Source: Skeletonema tropicum (taxonomy: Eukaryota; Bacillariophyta; Thalassiosirophyceae; Thalassiosirales; Thalassiosiraceae). From it: 64,000 nt of DNA. The notes under the pieces are model-generated. The model was not told where the DNA came from and searched no databases. It saw only the letters and a list, made by a program, of their open reading frames with translations. The stretch spans positions 2,170,001 to 2,234,000 of the forward strand of contig CM074127.1 in NCBI GenBank assembly GCA_037178625.1, read 5' to 3'. Numbering within the stretch: the stretch's first letter is position 1; every line of letters starts with the position of its first letter. This document shows positions 53,022 to 61,603 of this stretch, one piece after another. The position numbers were made by a program, and so were the translations under genes.

Positions 53022-53857
53022 ACTAGCCTCGCTGACGCTCGTCTAGCCGCTGCGCGGGTTTTCTAAATAAGAGAGGAGGCACCGGCTATCTACTACGATA
53101 TTGATTGTGTCTACTTATATACATAGCAGTATTCAAATAGTACGTTATGTAACACTTTAATAATTAGTCCTTATGTGTCATCTTTCCTATTCCATGCATC
53201 TCGTCAAATCTAAGCCAATCAAAGAAAGAGTCAATCGAAAATTCTAAACACGGGGGGCAAGGGGGGGTGTCCCCCCTGAACAATCAAATCTAAGCCAATC
53301 AAAGAAAGAGTCAATCGAAAATTCTAAACACGGGGGGGCAAGGGGGGGTGTCCCCCCTGAACAATCAAATCTAAGCCAATCAAAGAAAGAGTCAATCGAA
53401 AACTCTAAAAACGGGGGGGGGGGCAAGGGGTCAAATCAAGCCAATCAAAGAAAGAGTCGATCGAAAATGCCCGTGAAGGCCAAAGGACACGCCAAAGGGC
53501 CCGGACAGAACGACAGAACTACCGACCGAACGAACGACAGAACGAACGACAGAACGAACGACTTAGCTCCTCTCATCTAAATAATGAGAGGAGCTAAGTC
53601 GTTCGGTCGGTCGGTCGTTCTGTCGTTCTGTCGTTCTGTCGTTCTGTCCGGGCCCTTTGGCGTGTCCTTTGGCCTTCACGGGCATTTTCGGTACAACCTT
53701 TATTACATAATTACTTATATTAAAGTGTTACATAACGTACTATTTGAATACTGCTATGTATATAAGTAGACACAATCAATATCGTAGTAGATAGCCGGTG
53801 CCTCCTCTCTTATTTAGAAAACCCGCCAGCGGCTAGACGAGCGTCAGCGAGGCTAGT
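53022..53857. repeat. nested foldback (palindromic) element
   Basis: Outer inverted arms of about 140 bp: 53022-53162 and 53718-53857 (actagcctcgctgacgctcg against its complement), with one small difference. Inside is a second palindrome, 53463-53690, whose arms contain gaaaatgcccgtgaaggcca, cgccaaagggcccggacaga and a run of gaacgac-type repeats; the apex is a perfect agctcctctcat/atgagaggagct stem around ctaaata. Between outer and inner left arms lie 80-bp tandem repeats. The structure suits a foldback-type DNA element. Confidence 0.8.
53210..53450 (+). repeat. 80-bp tandem repeat, about three copies
   Basis: Period 80-81 bp, starting at 53210, 53290 and 53371. Each unit contains ctaagccaatcaaagaaaga, gtcaatcgaaaattctaaac, and a G-run palindrome (gggggggtgtcccccc). 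Long G-runs may form quadruplexes. Confidence 0.85.
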
Positions 53858-54545
53858 AATTTAGACAAGGGGTCAAATCAAGCCAATCAAAAAAAGAGTC
53901 GATCGAAAATGCCCGTGAAGGCCAAAGGACACGCCAAAGGGCCCGGACAGAACGACAGAACTACCGTATGAAGAAAACACAAGGAAGCGTCCTGTAAACT
54001 CAAAACCCTATTTCTGACACTCACACATCAACTGTACAATACCCTTACTAAAAATTATAACCCTATTTCTTGACACTCCACATCACACGTCCAAATCAAA
54101 GTTATCTTCCTCCAGTTAGCTCCCTCCCTCCATCTAAAAAAGTTTACAGTGAGGGCTTGTATCTTATGAAAACTCTAAAAACGGGGGGGGGCAAGGGGGG
54201 TGTCCCCCCCTGAACATTCAAATCTAAGGCAATCAAAGAAAGAGTCAATCGAAAACTCTAAAAACGGGGGGGGGGCAAGGGGTCAAATCAAGCCAATCAA
54301 AGAAAGAGTCGATCGAAAATGCCCGTGAAGGCCAAAGGACACGCCAAAGGGCCCGGACAGAACGACAGAACTACCGACCGAACGACCGACAGAACGAACG
54401 ACAGAACGAACGAGAAAATGCCCGTGAAGGCCAAAGGACACGCCAAAGGGCCCGGACAGAACGACCGACCGACAGAACGACAGAACGACCGACCGACAGA
54501 ACGACAGAACGAACGACTTGGCTCCTCTCATTATTTAGATTCGCC
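53858..54545 (+). repeat. partial copies of the foldback arm and 80-bp repeat
   Basis: caagccaatcaaa-aaagagtc and the gaaaatgcccgtgaaggcca segment recur at about 53880, 54290 and 54414, followed by cgaccgacagaacgac-type repeats (54370-54515). The block between about 53970 and 54170 is unrelated single-copy sequence. The open frame through 54319-54579 (MPVKAKGHAKGPGQ repeated) is repeat-derived. Confidence 0.7.
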
Positions 54546-54676
54546 TTTTGTGAAAGGAGTCCTTGCTGCTTGCTGTTAATGTTAACAATACAATATAAGT
54601 AGTTGTTGCTTGTTGCCCTTGTGTTGTTCCAATAGGTTCCAATTATCATCCATAATATACTCTACAAACTTTGTTA

Positions 54677-55465
54677 ATGATGAATGTTTGCATGAGGATA
54701 TGTCTACCGTGCATGTGGTCGTTGATTGCTTTGTGTAGCAAGCCGAGCCTCTGCTTTCTACCGCTATTGTCCAGCAGGCGAGAGGTGAAGACTAAAGCAA
54801 CCAACAACTTTTTTCACCATACTATGATAAGGAGATCAAACGAAGATGGCAGAACCGTAATAAAAAACTTCTCAAACAAAGAAATATCATCCAACACGTT
54901 TCTACAACAAGGAGGGATGGTGACAAGTCTTCCGCTTCTATCACCTCTTCTCAATTTCCTTGGGCAGCAAAGTGCTCTCGTTGCACTATCATACATTCTG
55001 GTTGCCAACATAATCTATCTGCAGAGAAGATCTCACTTGCGGAAGATGACCAAGAGAAAATTATTACAGATACGAACAACACGGGAAGAAGGGGTCAACC
55101 TTGGCTTGCACATAACAAACATCGTCGCTTGGCAGGTTTTTGTGACATTTATCTTTCCCATTCTTGAGCCTTTATCGAGGATTTGTGGATTTGTTTCGTT
55201 CTATTACTTCTACCCAAATGCCAATGGTTGTGGAATCATCTTTGAGCCACTTTCTGTGCAGCATCTACCAATGAAGAAGCGACAGCGTTCTCAGCTGCGG
55301 CTTGATTGGCATAAGTTTTCATTTAATGTGGGAAAAATTGGGAGAGACGGTTTTCGTCACCCTCCTTCTGTCGAGAGGAACTTGCCGCATTTAGATGTTC
55401 CTCAGTTGCAGCTGAAGCATTGGCCATGGAGGAGAAAGCATAAAAGAATCAATGTCAAGAAATGA
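54677..55465 (+). CDS. hypothetical membrane protein with signal sequence
   Basis: 262 residues from the ATG at 54677. N-terminal signal-like segment (MRICLPCMWSLIALCSKPSL). Two hydrophobic regions follow: LLNFLGQQSALVALSYILVA then NIIYLQ, and ITNIVAWQVFVTFIFPILEP continuing to GFVSFYYFYP. The C-terminal ~75 residues are basic with Trp/His (LKHWPWRRKHKRINVKK). No family recognised; a plastid or ER membrane location is possible. The length of the clean frame and its charge pattern suggest a real gene, though it adjoins repeats. Confidence 0.5.
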   Translation: MMNVCMRICLPCMWSLIALCSKPSLCFLPLLSSRREVKTKATNNFFHHTMIRRSNEDGRTVIKNFSNKEISSNTFLQQGGMVTSLPLLSPLLNFLGQQSALVALSYILVANIIYLQRRSHLRKMTKRKLLQIRTTREEGVNLGLHITNIVAWQVFVTFIFPILEPLSRICGFVSFYYFYPNANGCGIIFEPLSVQHLPMKKRQRSQLRLDWHKFSFNVGKIGRDGFRHPPSVERNLPHLDVPQLQLKHWPWRRKHKRINVKK

Positions 55466-55614
55466 ATTAACTTAATTAATAATTAATAACACACAATTTT
55501 ATAATTTGACCCCCCCCCCTAATCTATCGTACTTTGTTTGATTCGAGCATCTCATAAGATGAAATATGTTCCATACAATCCAAAAGTACGATAGCCTGTC
55601 ATTTGGTGTTGATC

Positions 55615-56324
55615 TTACATGACAAAATGTCCACCCTCTCCTACTGCAAAACTGGCAAGCTGATTGAGTGTATGATCTTTCTCATCAAGGCACTCCTTGA
55701 TGAGATCTTTGATAGAAATGATTCCCACTACTTCTCCCATATCATCAATAAGAGGAAGATGACGGATGTCGCGACTTAGCATTTTATCCATACAAGCGTC
55801 AACGGTATCATAGGGCCTGGCCATGACCAAATTGGCAGCCTTTGTCGAAATTTTCTTTACTGCTATGTCTTTACTACTTTCCCCTAGCAAGGCAACTTTT
55901 GTCACATAGTCTCTTTCACTGACGACACCAGAAAGCTTTCCTGAAATATATTTGCAGAGTGGCGGTAGTAAAAGAGGTTCGAGCGAGGTGAGTATTCTCT
56001 TCCCTTCGACACTGTGCAGAACATAAAGATACAATAATTCATCTTCTTACCATCTTTGTCCTTCGTGACAAGACATCCAACATCATACGCCGCCAACTTC
56101 TCAACCATCTCGAATACGGTAGCATCCTCGCTGATTGTATAATCTATGCCAGAGTAACAACTCTTGTTCCATGCGTGTTCTGCAGTGCGGTCGCCAACTT
56201 TGCTTGTGACGGTTCGCTTCGAAGCGTAATGGGATGACGATACTACAGCAGCCGCTTGGAGGCGATGCTGAGAGAGGGTGCGAGCAGATGCTCTTGCTAT
56301 TGATGATGCGCAGGCCGATAGCAT
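55615..56324 (-). CDS. CBS-domain-pair protein, probably mitochondrial (CBSX3-like)
   Basis: Exons 56324-56051 and 55940-55615 (110-bp intron gtaaga...ttcag; DKDG|KLSGV), 199 residues. N-terminal Arg/Ser/Ala-rich, non-acidic presequence (SSIARASARTLSQHRLQAAA). Two CBS domains: YTISEDATVFEMVEKLAAYD through GCLVTKDKDGKLSGVVSERD, and VMARPYDTVDACMDKMLSRD with IRHLPLIDDMGEVVGIISIK. CBS pairs bind adenosine nucleotides; a short two-CBS mitochondrial protein resembles plant CBSX3, which regulates thioredoxin. The track between the CBS domains reads through the intron in one frame, so the splice was fixed by the consensus donor and by recovery of GVVSERDY. Confidence 0.85.
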
Positions 56325-56666
56325 GATGGTTGTTGTTTCTTTTGTTGTTGTTTGTGGAGGCTACTTCCGTTTTGACACCATTTGATTGAATTCTTATCGT
56401 TCGTGATGTCGTTCTTTGGATCTTTGAAGAGCCCCATCACGACCAGATCGCGGAAGATTTATTACTAATTCCTACAGTAGCGCACTGAGTGCAAACTCAA
56501 AGCTCTTCTTCCCCTCTCTTCCCTTCCGCTGCGCCAAGCAAGCAAAGCAATTTGAAATTTGACAGCTGTAAGTACAATAAGTACATAGGTGTAGAAGATA
56601 ATATTATTGAAGTAGTTCAGAACTGGCCTGCTCGATCGGAAGCATCGCTTGGAAACTAAACGAAAG

Positions 56667-58094
56667 ATGTCATTAGCCCCGGGGCTACTAACATTCTTGT
56701 CCATTATCTGGACTGTTACTTCGTTATGCATTCATCAACAAACAACAAAGCATCATTATCCAAATCATGATGTAATCATCGTAGGAGGGAGCATCTGCGG
56801 CCTAGCTACAGCAGTAGCTTTAAAGTCGCAGATCTCTCCCATCAACTTACAAGTTTATGAACGAGCAACGTCGCTGAGACCAACTGGTGCTTTGTTATCT
56901 TTATTTCCAAATGGTATGACAGCATTGAAGAACATTCTTGGAGGTTTGCAAACTACTAGCGATCCAAAAGTCTCCTTGTTTGAGATGCTAAATCAGCAAT
57001 CGGTACCATCTCAATGCACAATTATCAAACAAGTACAAGCAGGCCAAATGATTGATGAACGAGTTATCAAGTCGGTGGAAAAATCAAACGAAGGAAAGTC
57101 ACCTGGAAGGTTTATTCTATGGTATCAATTGCAAAACATTTTGTTGGAAGCACTTGAAGCAACATCATTAGCAGATGAGAATTGCATGTCACTCGGTTGT
57201 GAGTTTCAATCCTACTCTTTTGACAATTCAACTGGGCTTGTCCATGCTACATTCAAATCGGGCGAAGACACAATTATTACGAAAACGTGCAAACTATTGA
57301 TAGGAGCTGATGGAATCAGATCTACACTACGCCCTCTGATTTCACAATCTGGTTCAACACCTCAAATTCGTTCTTACAAACGCATTATATACAGAGCTCT
57401 AATAGATGCGAAAGATGTTGCTCCAGATTTGATACCAAGTATTGGAACTGCTGTAGTTTATAAAAGTGCAACTAATGTTGGTCAAATATTCAAACTGCAG
57501 TCGTGTTCCGAAGCTAAGACAATCGCTTTAACCGCCACTGTATCTACCGAAGATACAGAAGAAATAGTCCGGCAGTGGCACTCAAGTGAGGCGATATCTA
57601 ATTGGAGGAATGCATTTTCAGATTTCCCAACTGATGTACTTGATCTGATAGATCTTTGTCCACCTTGTTCTGTCTATACGAACTGTGTGAGTGATTTGCA
57701 AATAGACGACAAGGAACAATTTCCGACATTATGTTGGAGTAATGGTGATGAACCCGTGATTCTTGTCGGTGATGCAGTGCACGGGATGACGCCGTCGTTG
57801 GGGCAAGGTGCAAATGTTTGTATGGAGGATGCAATCGAATTAGCAATGATAATGAGGCATACCAGTGAAGCAGCAGGTACCAGCATTGATGGTTTGACAC
57901 ATATGCAAGTAATGGAAACGATCAGGCGATTGCAATCTGTGCGGAATGATCGGGTTGTAGAAATTCATCGCTCTAGCCGAAACCAGGCATCTATTAAACT
58001 GTCTGCTGAATCAAGCTTGAAGAACTACCAGGAGAAGAATGAAGATTTTTTCCGAAGGCTCTATCAGTGGACTCCTATATCCTTTGTTGAGTAA
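56667..58094 (+). CDS. FAD-dependent monooxygenase (aromatic hydroxylase type)
   Basis: 475 residues from the ATG at 56667. After a signal-like start (LLTFLSIIWTVTSLC) comes the FAD-binding fold: DVIIVGGSICGLATAVALKS (dinucleotide motif, with Ser for the second Gly), VYERA, then LLIGADGIRSTLRPLI (the DG motif) and VILVGDAVHGMTPSLGQGAN followed by VCMEDAIELAM (the GD motif). These define the PHBH-like class, which includes salicylate hydroxylase, UbiH/COQ6 and zeaxanthin epoxidase. Substrate is not known. A plastid or ER location is plausible; the xanthophyll-epoxidase extensions are absent. Confidence 0.85.
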   Translation: MSLAPGLLTFLSIIWTVTSLCIHQQTTKHHYPNHDVIIVGGSICGLATAVALKSQISPINLQVYERATSLRPTGALLSLFPNGMTALKNILGGLQTTSDPKVSLFEMLNQQSVPSQCTIIKQVQAGQMIDERVIKSVEKSNEGKSPGRFILWYQLQNILLEALEATSLADENCMSLGCEFQSYSFDNSTGLVHATFKSGEDTIITKTCKLLIGADGIRSTLRPLISQSGSTPQIRSYKRIIYRALIDAKDVAPDLIPSIGTAVVYKSATNVGQIFKLQSCSEAKTIALTATVSTEDTEEIVRQWHSSEAISNWRNAFSDFPTDVLDLIDLCPPCSVYTNCVSDLQIDDKEQFPTLCWSNGDEPVILVGDAVHGMTPSLGQGANVCMEDAIELAMIMRHTSEAAGTSIDGLTHMQVMETIRRLQSVRNDRVVEIHRSSRNQASIKLSAESSLKNYQEKNEDFFRRLYQWTPISFVE

Positions 58095-58250
58095 TAATAT
58101 ATCAGAATTTTTTTAAAGTACGTCTGATTAGCCATCTAACGTGTAAGTCGACTCCTACTTATCCTTGCTTTGTGGAGTAAGAGTGTATTGTTTTCACCTA
58201 CTAATATTCTATGAACAACCCAATCATTGTGCAAATCCATTATTTTCTCT

Positions 58251-59643
58251 TTATGGTGACATAGCTGCCTTGGGCTTATCCTTTTCCGTCAAACCAACAG
58301 CCGCAGCACTCAATTCCCACATCTTCGCTGCAGTGGCGCGATCCCTTACAGCATCTGATTGGGCGTTCTCAAAAATCTCACCGCCAGATCCACCGGCACC
58401 TCTGGGCTTTCCATCCTCACTCCATCGTCCTACCTGTTGTGCGCCACCGTTCCATGACCAGTATACATCTGATTTGCCGCATTGCGGATCATCAACAACT
58501 TGAGCCAAACGCTCGCCAGCCTCTTCCATACCAACGTATCCGCCGGTAACATATTTCATGAACCAGGGGAATGCCTTACGGAACCAGGGTCTCTTTTCCC
58601 TAAACAACGAAGTTTCTGCGATACATCCAGGGTACATGCTGCTGAATGCAATCCCAGTGCTGTCATGATATCTTCGGTGTAATTCAGACACAGTCATCAT
58701 GTTACAAACCTTAGAGTCTTTGTAAGCTTTTGCACCAAAGAATGGCTTGCCATCAGCCATGGCAATTGGCTCCTTTGCTCCATTTTCGAATCCCTGGAGG
58801 TTACCAAGGTCTGCTTGTGGGTAGACGAGTCCACCACCTGCAAAGCACACAAGAAGTACAAAGTGAGCATATTGAAACATCAATGAACCACTTGATAGAA
58901 ATCATCAACCATCTTTCTCTCAGTAATCACTCAAACGCATAATATGCAAACTTACCAACAGTATTTGTGTTTCCGGTAATACTTCCAACGATGCACATCC
59001 TAGCTCCCTTAGCCTTGGCCATATCGTCCACCATCAAATTTGCCAACAAAAAGTGTCCAAAATGATTGATTCCCATACTCTGTTCAAACCCATCATCAGT
59101 CCACGCTGGTTCTGGATCAGTGGGCTTGTAAACAGCCGCATTACAAATAAGATTGTCAACAGGACGAATGCTCTTGAATGCCTTAAGATTGGACACAAAG
59201 TCACGAACCGATTGGAGTGATCCAAGTTCGAGCTTCATGACGACATAAGATCCATCGGGAAAGCCGAATTCCTTGGCCACGCGCTTGCCCTTTTCAACGT
59301 CACGAACAGCCATGACAACAAAGTGTCTGCCTGTCTTGGCGAGAGTTGCAGCACAGTTGAGTCCAAGTCCACTGGATGCGCCAGTGATGACAGTGAGCTT
59401 ACGGTTTCCAATTTTGAAACCACCAAAGAACTTGGCTGCTTCCTTCTCCTGGGGGAAGTAGAGTTTCTCTGGAAGTTCAGTTTGAGTAAGCATGTCAGAG
59501 AGGATGGTTGGAGAGTTGGAAGAAGTCACGATATTTCTCGATACAGATGTCAATGCTCTTTGTGTGGTAGGAACGGGAGCAAATGCCTCCGCAGTGGCAA
59601 GCATGGCTGCAGCCGCCACAACGCTTGGTGTAAAGCGAACCAT
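58251..59643 (-). CDS. POR: light-dependent protochlorophyllide oxidoreductase, plastid
   Basis: Exons 59643-58956 and 58837-58251 (118-bp intron gtaagt...tgcag), 424 residues. Plastid presequence with [11 protein letters not shown]. The short-chain dehydrogenase core has [20 protein letters not shown] (NADPH), [26 protein letters not shown], and the catalytic YKDSK (Tyr-x-x-x-Lys) within [16 protein letters not shown]-terminally [16 protein letters not shown] and [11 protein letters not shown] are family-typical. It reduces the D-ring of protochlorophyllide in light, a step of chlorophyll synthesis. It starts divergently from the HisRS gene with ~390 bp between. Confidence 0.95.
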
Positions 59644-60030
59644 TTTGTTCTTGATATTGATGTTGTTGATTTTGTTAGCCTACGCTATTGAAATGTGCTG
59701 ATTGATGTGCATCAGCGCAGTTTGAGTACTTGGAATGCATTCCATCTCGTGGAAGATCTGTGCAAGCTGAAACTTGAACTTCCACGAGGCACTTGAGGGG
59801 ACGTTTTTAGAAATTTTATTATAAGAACATCATCCTCCTCTGCATTTTGATTTGAGTGACTCATCCGTAAAAACATGATGAATTTGATGCGATAGACGAG
59901 GATGCTTTTGATTCCCTCGAACTCATCGTACTATCCTTCTTTCAGGCCACAGTAGTAAAGAACTGCGGTGATAATCTGCTAGATTGGTGTAGGTAGTTGT
60001 TTCAAATTCATTCATAAGTACACGCAAAAA
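59644..60030. promoter_or_regulatory. divergent promoter region of POR and HisRS
   Basis: 387 bp separates the two start codons. Light control of POR would have to act here. No known motif is asserted. Confidence 0.5.
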
Positions 60031-61569
60031 ATGAAGATATCCTGCACAGCCATGTTCACCCTCCTACTTCAGCTGCGTCGCGTATCCGTCGCTTCCGCTT
60101 TCCAGCAACCTGCCAGGATATCAGCAAGGAATGTTGGACACAGATCAATTGCTTCGTCATCATCGATACTACTCGCTGAAGGAGGTGGCCGCAGTTCCGC
60201 CGCAGTTGCCGACAAGGATCTTCTCAACAAAACTACATCAGATGAGAAGCAATCCAACAAAAAGGTTGCACTCGATACCAACCCACCCAAAGGAACACGA
60301 GACTTCTACCCCGCAGATATGCGTCTGCAGTCCTGGCTATTCAACCAATGGCGTCAGGTTGCTGCCACATATGGATTTTCCGAATACGACGCTCCTGTCC
60401 TTGAGTCAGAAAGTCTCTATACACGAAAGGCTGGTGAAGAAGTGACACAACAATTATACAATTTTGAAGACAAGGGCGGGCGTAACGTTGCATTACGACC
60501 CGAGATGACTCCCAGTTTGGCACGAATGGTAATGGCCAAGAAGGGTGGGTTGCCACTCCCTCTCAAGTGGTATTCTATCCCACAATGTTGGAGGTATGAG
60601 CGTATGACGCGTGGACGTAGGAGGGAACATTATCAATGGAATATGGATATCTGGGGCGTTGATGGGATTGAAGCCGAGGCAGAGCTTTTGAGTGCCATGG
60701 TCACGTTCTTTAAGAATGTCGGTTTAACTGCCGATGATGTGGGCATTAAAGTCAATTCACGTAATGTGATTGGGGAGGTCTTGACTGAGTTGGGCGTGCC
60801 CGAGGAAAAGTTTGCCGCCACGTGTGTTTTGGTGGATAAGTTGGAGAAGGTACCATTAGATGCTATACAGGGAGAGCTTGAAGCGCTGGGACTGGAACGT
60901 AGCATGATTGAAAAGCTTACCGACGTTCTGACCAATACGTCGATTGAATCGATTAGTGCGGTGCTTCCCGATGATTCCATGGCAGTGAAGGAGTTAACCA
61001 AGCTATTCGATCTCTGTAACGCTTATGGAATTGGAGACTGGGTCATGTTCGATGCATCTGTGGTGCGTGGACTTGCCTATTATACAGGGGTGGTATTTGA
61101 AGCATTTGATAGGAAAGGTGTGCTTCGCGCAGTTGCTGGAGGAGGTCGTTACGACAAGTTATTAGAGACCTTTGGTGGGGATCCCACGCCTGCTGCTGGA
61201 TTCGGATTCGGAGATGCCGTTATTGTAGAGCTATTGAAAGAAAGGAATGTGCTGCCATCATTTGAGGGCAGTGGCTTCGATTCTGTGGTGTTTGCAATGA
61301 GCGAAGATTTGTATGGAGTCGCAATAGAAGTGGCTTCCAAATTGCGTGCTGCAGGGCAAACTGTCGACCTCATTCTTGAGAAGAAGAAGCCTAAGTGGGT
61401 TTTCAAGCATGCCAGTAGAAACGAAGCGAAATATTGCGTAATTGTTGCTGGCAATGAATACGAAAATGGAGAGGTTTCTGTGAAGGACCTTTCAGCTGGA
61501 GAGCAGAAGGCGGTGAAAATTGACGCGCTACAAGATTGGGCAACAGAGGTTGGATCTGCCAACAATTAA
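60031..61569 (+). CDS. HARS: organellar histidyl-tRNA synthetase
   Basis: 512 residues, one exon. N-terminal targeting peptide MKISCTAMFTLLLQLRRVSV then ASAFQQP, the diatom plastid motif; one gene may serve plastid and mitochondrion. Class II core: KGTRDFYPADM (motif 1 region), ALRPEMTPSLARMV, YSIPQCWRYERMTRGRRREH then YQWNMDIWG (motif 2 with the essential Arg), GLAYYTGVVFEAF (HisA), AGGGRYDKLLETFGG (motif 3), and a C-terminal anticodon-binding domain (ELLKERNVLPSFEG onward, with VDLILEKKKPKWVFKHASRN). It charges tRNA-His. Confidence 0.93.
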   Translation: MKISCTAMFTLLLQLRRVSVASAFQQPARISARNVGHRSIASSSSILLAEGGGRSSAAVADKDLLNKTTSDEKQSNKKVALDTNPPKGTRDFYPADMRLQSWLFNQWRQVAATYGFSEYDAPVLESESLYTRKAGEEVTQQLYNFEDKGGRNVALRPEMTPSLARMVMAKKGGLPLPLKWYSIPQCWRYERMTRGRRREHYQWNMDIWGVDGIEAEAELLSAMVTFFKNVGLTADDVGIKVNSRNVIGEVLTELGVPEEKFAATCVLVDKLEKVPLDAIQGELEALGLERSMIEKLTDVLTNTSIESISAVLPDDSMAVKELTKLFDLCNAYGIGDWVMFDASVVRGLAYYTGVVFEAFDRKGVLRAVAGGGRYDKLLETFGGDPTPAAGFGFGDAVIVELLKERNVLPSFEGSGFDSVVFAMSEDLYGVAIEVASKLRAAGQTVDLILEKKKPKWVFKHASRNEAKYCVIVAGNEYENGEVSVKDLSAGEQKAVKIDALQDWATEVGSANN

Positions 61570-61603
61570 AGATCTCAGTAAACGTGAACCAAAGACTTGT
61601 TTA

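Noticed and set aside
53210..53450. CRISPR-like array
   Set aside because: The 80-bp units are contiguous tandem repeats without spacers, in a eukaryotic context.
54319..54579. Frame with repeated MPVKAKGHAKGPGQNDR
   Set aside because: Produced by the foldback-arm and gaacgac repeats; composition follows the DNA repeat period.
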